NCBI GenBank assembly: GCA_002336975.1
Contig: DDFA01000027.1
Span: 1 to 44,494 of the forward strand
DNA length: 44,494 nt
Direction of reading: 5' to 3'
Source: Phyllobacteriaceae bacterium UBA1940
GTDB taxonomy: Bacteria; Pseudomonadota; Alphaproteobacteria; Rhizobiales; Rhizobiaceae
Shown: piece after piece, positions 1 to 7,631 of the stretch
Numbering within the stretch: position 1 is the stretch's first letter
Layout of the letters: each line of letters starts with the position of its first letter
Translations under genes and position numbers: made by a program
The notes under the pieces: generated by a model
Seen by the model: the letters and a program-made list of their open reading frames with translations, nothing else
Databases searched by the model: none
What the model was told of the DNA's origin: nothing

Positions 1-484
1 GCTTGGCATAGGCGTTGACGACGCCGGGGTCGAAGCCGGCGCCGAGGATGGCGGTGATGCCCTTCTCCTCGCATTCGGCGGCGCGCTTCCACTCGTAGTT
101 ACCGTACCACGGCGGGGTCTCGCAGATCTTGCCCGGCTCTTCGTGGATGGCGGTGTCGATATAGGCGACGCCCGTATCCATGCAGGCGCGCAGCACCGAC
201 ATGTTGAGGAAGGCGGTGCCGACATTGATGACGATCTCGGATTTCGTCGACGTGATGAGCGCCTTGGTGGCCTCGATGTCGAGCGCGTCGAGGGCGTGGC
301 CTTCGAGGACGCCCGGCTGCTTCATCGCCTTCTTCTCATGAACGGACGCGATGATCTTGTCGCACTTCGCCTTGGTGCGCGAAGCGATGTGGATGTCGCC
401 GAGCACGTCGTTGTTCTGGGCGCATTTATGCGCAACGACCTGTGCAACGCCGCCGGCGCCGATGATGAGCACGTTCTTCTTCAT
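1..484 (-). CDS. Carboxynorspermidine synthase (saccharopine dehydrogenase family), 3' end outside window
   Basis: Reading leftward from an ATG at 484, the protein opens with a Rossmann nucleotide-binding motif (MKKNVLIIGAGGVAQVVAHK) and remains open to the window edge, so the C-terminus is missing. Later segments include NVGTAFLNMSVL and ILGAGFDPGV, typical of saccharopine dehydrogenase-like enzymes. In the alternative spermidine pathway this family reductively condenses aspartate semialdehyde with a diamine using NADPH. The next upstream gene (nspC, 521-1621) encodes the matching decarboxylase. The gap is 36 nt and an AGGAG lies about 11 nt before the ATG, so the two are probably one operon. 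Whether the product is carboxyspermidine or carboxynorspermidine cannot be decided from the sequence. The family is clear and the exact substrate is inferred. Confidence 0.85.
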   Translation of the reverse strand, partial: MKKNVLIIGAGGVAQVVAHKCAQNNDVLGDIHIASRTKAKCDKIIASVHEKKAMKQPGVLEGHALDALDIEATKALITSTKSEIVINVGTAFLNMSVLRACMDTGVAYIDTAIHEEPGKICETPPWYGNYEWKRAAECEEKGITAILGAGFDPGVVNAYAK

Positions 485-520
485 GTCCCGGAATAGCTCC
501 TTCTGGGGTTGATGAGGGGA

Positions 521-1621
521 TTAGGAAAGGCTTGCTTCGTAGTCCGCGTAATCGAATTCGCGGACGGTGCGGATGCTGCCATCGAGTTCACGGATGGCGA
601 TCGCCGGCATTTTCACGCCGTTGAACCAGTTCTTCTTGACCATGGTGTAGCCGGCCGCGTCCTGGATGGAGATGCGGTCGCCGACCTTCAGTTCCTGCTC
701 GAAATTGAACTCGCCGAAGATGTCACCGGCAAGGCAGGACTTGCCGCACACCATGTAGCGGTGCGGCCCGGTATTCGGGGAAAGCTTGGCGCTCTCGCGG
801 TAGATCAGGAGGTCCAGCATGTGCGCCTCGATGGAACTGTCCACGATGGCGAGGTCCTTGCCGTTGTGGAGCGTGTCGAGCACGGTCACCTCAAGCGAGG
901 TGGACTTGGTGATCGAGGCTTCGCCCGGCTCCAGATAGACCTGCACGCCATATTCGCCGGCAAAGCGCTTCAGCCGCTCGGCGAACTTTTCCAGCGGATA
1001 GTCCGCGCCGGTGAAATGGATGCCGCCGCCAAGGCTCACCCATTCGGCCTTTTTCAGCAGGGGCGCGAACTTCTCCTCGATGGTGCCGAGCATGCGGTCG
1101 AACAGGTCGAAGTCGCCGTTCTCGCAGTTGTTGTGGATCATGAAGCCGGAGACGCGGTCCATGACCGGCTCGACCTTTTTCACATCCCATTCGCCGAGGC
1201 GCGAGAAGGGGCGGGCCGGGTCGGCGAGGTCGAAGCTGGAGGAGGAAATGCCGGGATTGAGGCGCAGGCCCCGCACGATGCCGGATGCCTTGTCGGAAAA
1301 GCGGTCGAGCTGCCCGATGGAGTTGAAGATGATCTTGTCGGCGTGGCTGATGACCTCGTCGATCTCGTAATCGGCATAGGCGACTGAATAGGCGTGCGTT
1401 TCCTTGCCGAAGCGCTCGTGGCCGAGGCGCACTTCGTTCAGCGACGAGGAGGTCGTGCCGTCCATGTAGTCCCGCATGAAATCGAAGACCGACCAGGTGG
1501 CGAAGCACTTCAGCGCCAGCAGCGCCTTGGCACCGGAAATCTCGCGCAGCAGCGCGATCTTTTCCATGTTGGCGAGAAGCTTCGACTTGTCGATCAGGTA
1601 ATAGGGCGTGTTCAGGGACAT
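521..1621 (-). CDS. nspC: Carboxynorspermidine/carboxyspermidine decarboxylase
   Basis: This 366-residue PLP enzyme is of the fold-type III (alanine racemase/ornithine decarboxylase-like) decarboxylase family and has the usual NspC length. It releases CO2 from carboxy(nor)spermidine to give (nor)spermidine in the cytoplasm. Visible family features are the PLP lysine in ALKCF (K38), the glycine-rich phosphate-binding stretch WVSLGGGIHF, the EPGE motif and the VCGKSCLAGD segment carrying the expected active-site cysteine. The start at 1621 gives the canonical N-terminus (NTPYYLIDKSKL) although the ribosome-binding site is weak. The partner dehydrogenase follows at 484. The gene has a leader of roughly 400 nt if the promoter proposed at 2025-2053 is right. 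Confidence 0.93.
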   Translation of the reverse strand: MSLNTPYYLIDKSKLLANMEKIALLREISGAKALLALKCFATWSVFDFMRDYMDGTTSSSLNEVRLGHERFGKETHAYSVAYADYEIDEVISHADKIIFNSIGQLDRFSDKASGIVRGLRLNPGISSSSFDLADPARPFSRLGEWDVKKVEPVMDRVSGFMIHNNCENGDFDLFDRMLGTIEEKFAPLLKKAEWVSLGGGIHFTGADYPLEKFAERLKRFAGEYGVQVYLEPGEASITKSTSLEVTVLDTLHNGKDLAIVDSSIEAHMLDLLIYRESAKLSPNTGPHRYMVCGKSCLAGDIFGEFNFEQELKVGDRISIQDAAGYTMVKKNWFNGVKMPAIAIRELDGSIRTVREFDYADYEASLS

Positions 1622-1738
1622 GGAGGACCTGTCTTCTTGCGGTGGATCGCGCGCCGGCCGGTGCCGGAACGCGAGGAATCGCGGCAGAAAGAGGCGTCAG
1701 CCTCCCGCTCCGCATGGGCTCAGGGAAGGAACCGTCTG

Positions 1739-1978
1739 TTACGGTATCGTCGTGCGGACACGGCGATGTGACAGCGCCTTTGCGCTGTTCGCCCGGTCGG
1801 CATATCGCGTGAAATGGAGGACGGGCAGGCGCGGTGTCTTCACCGGCCGCACGGGGCCGGAGGGCGTAACGGCGTCTAAGCCAGACCATGCCGCGATGGC
1901 ACGCATCGAAAAGCGTTCTTCCGTTCGGGGGGCATCTACCGAGCCCATCCCCGATTGGAAGAGGGCGTCGCAAGACAT
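1739..1978 (-). CDS. Possible leader ORF (79 codons) upstream of nspC
   Basis: A 79-codon ORF lies in the 528-nt space before nspC, on the same strand, ending 117 nt before the nspC start. It is preceded by a very strong Shine-Dalgarno (GGGGAGG, 5 nt before ATG), stronger than that of nspC itself. The product is Arg/Pro-rich toward its end (TPRLPVLHFTRY, HRRVRTTIP) and I do not recognise it. Polyamine genes in other bacteria are known to use regulatory leader ORFs, so a regulatory uORF is possible, but nothing here proves translation. It may be a chance ORF in GC-rich DNA. Confidence 0.3.
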   Translation of the reverse strand: MSCDALFQSGMGSVDAPRTEERFSMRAIAAWSGLDAVTPSGPVRPVKTPRLPVLHFTRYADRANSAKALSHRRVRTTIP

Positions 1979-2024
1979 GGCGTCCTCCCCAACCAGCAGA
2001 TGAAACCTGCAATAAGTGGCGGCT

Positions 2025-2053
2025 CTCTAGCACAGGCCGGCGGCACAATTCAA
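2025..2053 (-). promoter_or_regulatory. Candidate sigma70-type promoter for the nspC operon
   Basis: On the minus strand TTGAAT (2053-2048) and CTAGAG (2030-2025) are separated by exactly 17 bp. The position fits transcription toward nspC and would give a leader of about 400 nt. The match to consensus is moderate and the call rests on spacing and position only. It lies back to back with the metal ATPase promoter at 2090. Confidence 0.35.
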
Positions 2054-2089
2054 TGCGGTACTTTTGCCGATTTTTTTCGGAAACGGCTC

Positions 2090-2120
2090 TTGCACCTCTA
2101 GTCGCTAGAGGTCGTAGAAC
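2090..2120 (+). promoter_or_regulatory. MerR-family (CadR/ZntR-type) operator-promoter of the metal ATPase
   Basis: A perfect 8-bp inverted repeat with 3-bp centre (ACCTCTAG-TCG-CTAGAGGT, 2094-2112) sits between a -35 TTGCAC (2090-2095) and a -10-like TAGAAC (2115-2120). The spacer is 19 bp, longer than the normal 17. An overlong spacer holding a dyad is the hallmark of promoters that MerR-family metal sensors activate by DNA distortion. The ATPase start codon is 30 nt downstream, with AGAGGA as ribosome-binding site. The likely regulator is encoded at 5016-5432. Confidence 0.78.
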
Positions 2121-2149
2121 ATCCTCGACAGACGAAAGAGGATGATGCG

Positions 2150-4426
2150 ATGTCCGATGTGAAAGAGACGCGGTTCCGGGTGGAGGGCATGGATTGCGCC
2201 TCCTGCGCCAGCAAGATCGATACGGCCGTGCGCCGCATGCCGGGGGTGGCGGATGTGTCCGTATCCGTGACGGCCGGCACCATGCGCGTGCAGCACGATG
2301 TCACGAGCGATCTGGAGGCGATCCGCCGCAAGGTCTCCGGCCTCGGCTATACCGTCACGCCCGGCGCGGCGCTCGCGGCGGAAAAGCCGGCCGGCAAACA
2401 CGAGCATGGTCCCGGCTGCAATCACGACCATGGGCATGACCATGGGCACGGTCACGATCATGCACACGACCACGACCATCACGATCATGCCGGCCATGAC
2501 CATGCGCCGAAAGCCGTCGCCGTCGAAGGATTGCACGGTCATGACCATGGTCCTTCCGAAGGCCCGTGGTGGAAGGGCAGGAAGGGCCGCCTCACCATCT
2601 TCGCCGGTGCGGCGCTGGTCTTCGCCTATGGCATCGGCCATCTTTTCCCGTCCATTGCGACCTATGCCTTCATCATCGCCATGGCTGTCGGCCTCGTGCC
2701 GATCGCCCGCCGCGCCATCATGGCCGCGCTCGCCGGCACGCCCTTCTCCATCGAGATGCTGATGACCATCGCCGCCGTCGGCGCGGTGATCATCAACGCC
2801 ACGGAGGAGGCCGCCGCCGTCGTCTTCCTGTTCCTCGTCGGTGAATTGCTGGAAGGCGTCGCGGCCGGCAAGGCGCGCGACAGCATCCGCTCGCTTTCCG
2901 CTCTCGTGCCGAAGACGGCATTACTGGAAGAAGGGGAGGGCCGCACGAAGGAAGTGCCGGCCGAGCAGCTTTCCGTCGGCGCCGTCATCCTCGTGCGCCC
3001 GGGCGACCGCATCTCCGCCGATGGCATAATCATCGAGGGCGAGAGCGCCATCGACGAGGCTCCCGTCACCGGCGAAAGCACGCCGGTGCGCAAGGAGGTC
3101 GGCGATGCGGTCTTCGCCGGCACGGTCAACGGCGATGCGGCCCTGCGCATCCGCGTCACCGCGGCGGCCGCGGACAACACCATCGCCCGCGTCATCAAGC
3201 TTGTCGAGGAGGCGCAGGAATCGAAGGCCCCGACCGAACGCTTCATCGACCGTTTCTCGAAATATTATACGCCCGGCGTGGTCGTCGTCGCCGCGCTCGT
3301 CGCGATCATCCCGCCGCTGTTCTTCGGCGGTGACTGGAACGCGTGGATCTACAAGGGCCTCGCCGTGCTGCTGATCGGCTGCCCCTGCGCGCTCGTCATC
3401 TCCACGCCCGCCGCCATCGCCGCCGCGCTGTCGTCCGGCGCGCGGCGCGGCCTGCTCATGAAAGGTGGGGCGGTTCTGGAAGGTCTGGGGAAACTCACCG
3501 CCATCGCCTTCGATAAGACCGGCACGCTGACCGAGGGCAAGCCCAAGGTCACCGATGTCGTCGCCTTCTCCCAACCGGTGGCTGAGGTCCTGCGCCTCGC
3601 CGCCGCGCTGGAGACCGGTTCCAGCCATCCGCTGGCGCTCGCCATTCTCGGCAAAGCCGCCGAAGACGGCATCGTTCCCCCGGTCGCCACCGGCTCCCGC
3701 GCGTTGGGCGGCAAGGGTGTCACCGCTACGGTCGAGGGCAGGGATGTCTTCCTCGGCTCGCCGAAGGCCGCCGCCGAGCGGGTCGCGCTTTCTAAGGACG
3801 TGCAGGCCGCCACCACGGCGCTCAACGACGATGGCAAGACCGTCTCCATGTTGATCGTCGACGGCGTTCTCGCCGGGGCCATCGCCATGCGCGACGAGCC
3901 GCGCGCCGATGCCGCCAGCGGCCTGAAGACCCTGCGCGACGCCGGCATCAAGACGATCATGCTGACCGGCGACAATGCCCGCACGGCAAAAGCCGTCGGC
4001 GCCGAACTCGGCATCGAGGTGCGCGCCGAGCTGATGCCAGAGGACAAGCAGCGCATCGTCGGCGAACTCCAGCGCGAGGGCTTCGTCGTCGGCAAGATCG
4101 GCGACGGTATCAACGACGCTCCGGCGCTCGCCGCCGCCGATATCGGCATCGCCATGGGCGGCGGCACGGATGTGGCGCTGGAAACGGCGGACGCCGCCAT
4201 CCTGCACGGCCGCGTCGGCGACGTCGCGCTGATGGCGGACCTTTCGAAGCGTACCATGCGCAACATCGTGCAGAACATCGTCATCGCGCTCGGCCTCAAG
4301 GGCGTTTTCCTGGTGACGACCGTCATGGGCATCACCGGCCTCTGGCCGGCGATCCTTGCCGATACCGGCGCGACCGTGCTCGTCACGATGAATGCGCTGC
4401 GCCTGTTGAGGCCCATCAGGGGATGA
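2150..4426 (+). CDS. zntA: Heavy-metal translocating P1B-type ATPase (Zn/Cd/Pb type)
   Basis: This 758-residue inner-membrane efflux pump should expel soft divalent metals using ATP. The domains in order are an N-terminal heavy-metal-associated domain (GMDCASC, C16 and C19), a strongly His/Asp-rich linker at about residues 84-135, paired membrane helices from about 148, the actuator domain (APVTGEST), the transmembrane metal site CPC (C411-C413), the phosphorylation motif DKTGT (D455), the P1B-specific SSHPLA motif and the hinge GDGINDAPAL. The CPC plus His-rich N-terminus and the CadR-like operator point to Zn, Cd or Pb rather than Cu. The symbol zntA is by analogy; cadA would be equally defensible. 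The 3' end overlaps the SCO1-like gene by 4 nt (ATGA), indicating translational coupling. Confidence 0.92.
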   Translation: MSDVKETRFRVEGMDCASCASKIDTAVRRMPGVADVSVSVTAGTMRVQHDVTSDLEAIRRKVSGLGYTVTPGAALAAEKPAGKHEHGPGCNHDHGHDHGHGHDHAHDHDHHDHAGHDHAPKAVAVEGLHGHDHGPSEGPWWKGRKGRLTIFAGAALVFAYGIGHLFPSIATYAFIIAMAVGLVPIARRAIMAALAGTPFSIEMLMTIAAVGAVIINATEEAAAVVFLFLVGELLEGVAAGKARDSIRSLSALVPKTALLEEGEGRTKEVPAEQLSVGAVILVRPGDRISADGIIIEGESAIDEAPVTGESTPVRKEVGDAVFAGTVNGDAALRIRVTAAAADNTIARVIKLVEEAQESKAPTERFIDRFSKYYTPGVVVVAALVAIIPPLFFGGDWNAWIYKGLAVLLIGCPCALVISTPAAIAAALSSGARRGLLMKGGAVLEGLGKLTAIAFDKTGTLTEGKPKVTDVVAFSQPVAEVLRLAAALETGSSHPLALAILGKAAEDGIVPPVATGSRALGGKGVTATVEGRDVFLGSPKAAAERVALSKDVQAATTALNDDGKTVSMLIVDGVLAGAIAMRDEPRADAASGLKTLRDAGIKTIMLTGDNARTAKAVGAELGIEVRAELMPEDKQRIVGELQREGFVVGKIGDGINDAPALAAADIGIAMGGGTDVALETADAAILHGRVGDVALMADLSKRTMRNIVQNIVIALGLKGVFLVTTVMGITGLWPAILADTGATVLVTMNALRLLRPIRG

Positions 4427-5019
4427 GGCGGCGCACCCTCATCGCTCTCTTCATGGGGGCCGCGGCAGCAGGCGTGCTGACCGCGGCCCTCGCGCCGCGC
4501 CGGGACCAGCCGAAACAGCGCGCCTTCACCCTGCAGACGGTCGATGGAAAGCCCTTCCAGTCGGCCGATCTCGCCGGCAGGCCCTATCTCGTCTTCTTCG
4601 GTTTCACCCATTGCCCGGATGTCTGCCCGACAGCGCTGTTCGAACTATCTGCGCTTCTGAAGGAGATCGGCCCGGCGGCGGACAAGATCACGCCGCTCTT
4701 CGTCTCCATCGATCCCGAGCGCGACACGGCGGATTTGCTGAAGCTCTACATGACCTCCTTCGATCCGAGAATCATCGCGCTGCGCGGCGATGCCGCGCAG
4801 ACGAAGGCGGCGGCGGATGCGTTTTCCGCTTTTTACAGGAAGGTGCCGACGGCGTCCGACAGCTACACGATGGAGCACACGGCAGGCCTGTTCCTCATCC
4901 GCGCGGATGGCCGGCTCCAGGGGCTGCTCGACATGCACGAGCCGCGCGAAAACCAGCTCCGGAAACTGAAGCTGCTCGCAGCGTCCCAGGCATTCTCGGG
5001 GGAAGCGGAGACGTCCTAG
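4423..5019 (+). CDS. SCO1/SenC/PrrC family thiol-copper protein
   Basis: This 198-residue protein has one N-terminal membrane anchor (about residues 5-24) and a periplasmic thioredoxin-like domain. Family copper ligands are present: CPDVC (C64, C68) and the distant histidine in MEHTAG (H152). SCO proteins deliver copper to cytochrome oxidase CuA or act as periplasmic thiol reductases. It overlaps the upstream ATPase by 4 nt, so it is co-translated with a metal exporter whose signature is Zn/Cd-like, not Cu-like. Its role there may be periplasmic metal or thiol stress rather than oxidase assembly, which is inference. Its stop overlaps the convergent regulator gene by 3 nt. Confidence 0.88.
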   Translation: MRRRTLIALFMGAAAAGVLTAALAPRRDQPKQRAFTLQTVDGKPFQSADLAGRPYLVFFGFTHCPDVCPTALFELSALLKEIGPAADKITPLFVSIDPERDTADLLKLYMTSFDPRIIALRGDAAQTKAAADAFSAFYRKVPTASDSYTMEHTAGLFLIRADGRLQGLLDMHEPRENQLRKLKLLAASQAFSGEAETS

Positions 5020-5432
5020 TCGTGGTCGTCGGTGCAGAGATCGTGATTGGCCAGCGCCCGGATGACGTAGCAGTCGCTGATCTGGTCGGAATGGCAATGG
5101 CTGGTGATGCGCTCCAGCTCGGATTCGAGCTTGCGCAGCCGGGCGATCTTGCGCCGCACGGTCGCGAGCTGCTCGGCGGCGATGCGGTCGGCGTCGTGGC
5201 AAGGGCGCTCGGGGTGCTGGCTGAGGTCGATCAGCTCGCGGATCGCGTCGATGGTGAGGCCGAGGTCGCGGGCGTGGCGGATGAAGGCGAGGCGGTCGCG
5301 TTCCTCGCTGGAATAGCGCCGCTGGTTGCCCTCCGAGCGTTCGGCATGGGAAAGCAGCCCCATCTGCTCATAGTAGCGGATGGTCGGAACCTTGACGCCC
5401 GTTTCCCTGGAAAGATCGCCGATCGTCAGCAT
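5016..5432 (-). CDS. cadR: MerR-family Zn/Cd/Pb-responsive regulator (CadR/ZntR-like)
   Basis: This 138-residue protein opens with a MerR winged helix (MLTIGDLSRETGVKVPTIRY, then YEQMGLL) and has the long dimerisation helix. Metal-binding cysteines occur where ZntR and CadR have them: C78, C113 and C121, with H114 nearby. A His/Asp-rich tail with C133 resembles CadR. This arrangement predicts a divalent metal sensor rather than a CueR-type Cu(I) sensor. It is convergent with the ATPase-SCO operon rather than divergent from it, so it acts at a distance on the 2094-2112 dyad. Metal identity is inferred. Confidence 0.88.
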   Translation of the reverse strand: MLTIGDLSRETGVKVPTIRYYEQMGLLSHAERSEGNQRRYSSEERDRLAFIRHARDLGLTIDAIRELIDLSQHPERPCHDADRIAAEQLATVRRKIARLRKLESELERITSHCHSDQISDCYVIRALANHDLCTDDHD

Positions 5433-5781
5433 TGCCTTCGCCTTTCAATGAACCCAGTCAGAGATGTGACGGGTGTCGTCGCAAATCAAGTTTTCTCTCC
5501 GCAAAACGGCCCGACGCAAGCGTCTGACGATATTGTGTTTGCGCCGTGATGTCAGGTCGAAAGAAAGCCGCAAAGCTGGGCTTGAAGCTGAAGGGGCTTG
5601 AGGATTTAAGCTCCAGCCGAATTGCAGGCCCCGGATTCGGGGCAAAAACTGAGGCATGACGCCGCGCGAGGCCGATGAAGGCCGTAAGATTAACGAAGTT
5701 CTAAGCAATCGCTTGGACTCTGAACCGAGACGCGCCGCGAGGACTGCGGCGCACCCGGATCCCGAAAACCGAAAACGACCC
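5433..5781. other. Intergenic region between the divergent regulator and transpeptidase genes
   Basis: These 349 nt hold the upstream regions of both flanking genes. I see a small GC hairpin (GCCCCG-GATT-CGGGGC) near 5629-5644 but no convincing operator matching the 2094-2112 dyad. An in-frame upstream ATG at 5656 would extend the next protein by 42 residues, but the extension places non-membrane sequence before the lipoprotein signal and is probably untranslated. Confidence 0.5.
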
Positions 5782-6825
5782 ATGTTTGCGCTTCGCCACC
5801 GTCTTTCTCTTGAAACCACCCGCCTGCGTCTCCCGCTCTTCGCGCGCCTTGCCGCTGCGGCCGTCGCCGGCAGCCTGCTCGCCGGCTGCATGGCCATGGA
5901 TGTCGCCTCGCTCGCCGAGGCGCCGAAGCTTTCCAACAAGGTGAAAGCCGAGATGTCGAAGAAGAAGATGCGCCCGGAGAGCCCCGTGCTTGTGCGCATC
6001 TTCAAGCAGGAAAGCGAACTGGAAGTCTGGAAGGTCGATGCGAGCGGCAAATATGCGCTCTTCAAGACCTATCCGATGTGCCGCTGGTCCGGAAAGCTCG
6101 GCCCGAAGACGAAGAGTGGCGACCGTCAGGCGCCGGAAGGCTTCTACCATGTCTCGGCCGGCATGCTGAACCCGAACTCGCAATACTACGTTTCCTTCAA
6201 CCTCGGCTATCCGAATAAGCTGGAATCGGCGCTCGGCTATTCCGGCGAGGCGCTGATGGTGCATGGCGCCTGCTCGTCCTCTGGCTGCTACGCCATGACC
6301 GACCAGGGCGTGGGCGAGATCTACGCCATCGTTCAGAAGGCGCTGGAGAGCGGGCAGGAGCGTTTCCAGGTGCAGGCCTATCCCTTCCGCATGAGCACGG
6401 AGAACATGGCCAAACACAAGGGCGATCCGAACATGCCCTTCTGGCGCACGCTGAAGGAAGGTTACGACGCCTTCGCCTTCACGCGGCAGCAGCCGAAGGT
6501 TTCGGTCTGCAGCGGCCGCTACGTCTTCAACACGGAATTCGCCAACGGGGAGCCGAGCGACCCGCTCGCCCAGTGCCCTGCCACGGTCGACGGCGCAAAT
6601 AATGAGCTGATGGCGAAGATCGGCGCGGAACAAAAGAAGCTGGATGCGGCTTTTGCCGGCGCGGCTCCCGTTTCCAGCTTCGCCTATGCGGACGGCGGCA
6701 TGCATCCGAGCTTCCGCACCCTGCTAAAGCAGGAGGGGGCCAAGGGCATGGCGGCCCGTATCTCGCGGACGAAGTACCCGGTCAGCCGGCCTGAAGCCGC
6801 GCTCGCGGATCCCTATGACGATTGA
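5782..6825 (+). CDS. L,D-transpeptidase-family lipoprotein (YafK/DpaA-like)
   Basis: From ATG 5782 the product is 347 residues with a lipoprotein signal: basic start, hydrophobic run at about 17-33 and lipobox LLAGC (C36). The L,D-transpeptidase catalytic motif HG-x6-C is present as HGACSSSGC (H161, C169). The tyrosine-rich YVSFNLGYPN and MCRWSGKLGPK segments resemble the YafK/DpaA branch, whose E. coli member hydrolyses the link between Braun lipoprotein and peptidoglycan. The protein should work in the periplasm on the cell wall. I chose 5782 over the upstream ATG because it starts the signal peptide, although no strong ribosome-binding site is visible. A second L,D-transpeptidase gene follows 16 nt later. 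Confidence 0.85.
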   Translation: MFALRHRLSLETTRLRLPLFARLAAAAVAGSLLAGCMAMDVASLAEAPKLSNKVKAEMSKKKMRPESPVLVRIFKQESELEVWKVDASGKYALFKTYPMCRWSGKLGPKTKSGDRQAPEGFYHVSAGMLNPNSQYYVSFNLGYPNKLESALGYSGEALMVHGACSSSGCYAMTDQGVGEIYAIVQKALESGQERFQVQAYPFRMSTENMAKHKGDPNMPFWRTLKEGYDAFAFTRQQPKVSVCSGRYVFNTEFANGEPSDPLAQCPATVDGANNELMAKIGAEQKKLDAAFAGAAPVSSFAYADGGMHPSFRTLLKQEGAKGMAARISRTKYPVSRPEAALADPYDD

Positions 6826-6841
6826 TGTGTGAGGATATCTA

Positions 6842-7549
6842 TTGACTGGTGAAAGCGTAACGCGCCGGTCCTTCCTGCTCGGCAGCGCAGGACTGGCAAC
6901 CACGGTTCTCGCCGGCTGCACCACGGCGCCGGTTCGCGAAAGGGTGGCCGTCGAGCCCGAGCCGGTCGATACCAGCATCTACGCCGCCATGTACGGGCCG
7001 AAGCCGGACGAGCAGTTCCCGCTGCCGGCCATTCCCTACCAGAAGATCGATCCGCGCTTCTATCGCCAGATGGTGCCGAACCCGACGGGCGAGCGGCCCG
7101 GCGTGATCGTCGTCGATACGGCGAGCCACTTCCTCTACCTTACCTATGAAGACGGACAGGCCATGCGCTACGGCGTCGGCCTCGGCCGCGCCGGTTTCGA
7201 ATGGGCCGGCCGCGGCGTCATCCAGTACAAGCGCGAATGGCCGCGCTGGACGCCGCCGGACGAGATGATCGGCCGCCAGCCGGAGCTGGAACCCTACAGT
7301 TCCCGCAATGGCGGTATGGAACCCGGTCTCAAGAACCCGCTCGGCGCCCGTGCGCTCTACATCTTCCGCGACGGCGAGGATACGCTCTACCGCATCCATG
7401 GCTCGCCGGAATGGTGGACCATCGGCAAGTCCGTCTCCTCCGGCTGCGTGCGCATGATGAACCAGGACGTGGTCGATCTCTACAACCGCGTCCAGAGCGG
7501 CACCCCCATCGTGGTGCTCGGTGCCGCGACGGTCGCTGAGGTCTATTGA
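6842..7549 (+). CDS. YkuD-type L,D-transpeptidase with Tat-like lipoprotein signal
   Basis: This 235-residue protein starts at TTG 6842, with GAGG about 9 nt upstream. The N-terminus carries twin arginines (RRSFLLGS, R8-R9) followed by a lipobox LAGC (C26), so export may be through Tat with lipidation. The catalytic core is the classical YkuD signature, HGSPEWWTIGK with H186 and SSGCVRM with nucleophile C202. The family makes 3-3 peptidoglycan cross-links or attaches outer-membrane proteins to peptidoglycan, both known in Rhizobiales. It probably forms a transcription unit with the preceding transpeptidase-like gene. Confidence 0.9.
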   Translation: MTGESVTRRSFLLGSAGLATTVLAGCTTAPVRERVAVEPEPVDTSIYAAMYGPKPDEQFPLPAIPYQKIDPRFYRQMVPNPTGERPGVIVVDTASHFLYLTYEDGQAMRYGVGLGRAGFEWAGRGVIQYKREWPRWTPPDEMIGRQPELEPYSSRNGGMEPGLKNPLGARALYIFRDGEDTLYRIHGSPEWWTIGKSVSSGCVRMMNQDVVDLYNRVQSGTPIVVLGAATVAEVY

Positions 7550-7631
7550 CCGTATACGATTTTGAGTGATTATTGCGCGCAATCTGATCCGTCCACTGGC
7601 GGATCGAGCCATGAACCCGTGGAGGCGCGCA

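Noticed and set aside
1622..2024. Known riboswitch or speF-type RNA motif before nspC
   Set aside because: I could not match the leader to a remembered consensus; speF elements precede ornithine decarboxylase genes, not nspC. Only a generic leader and possible uORF are claimed.
5656..5781. N-terminal extension of the first transpeptidase from ATG 5656
   Set aside because: It would place 42 polar residues ahead of a lipoprotein signal peptide, which would block export.
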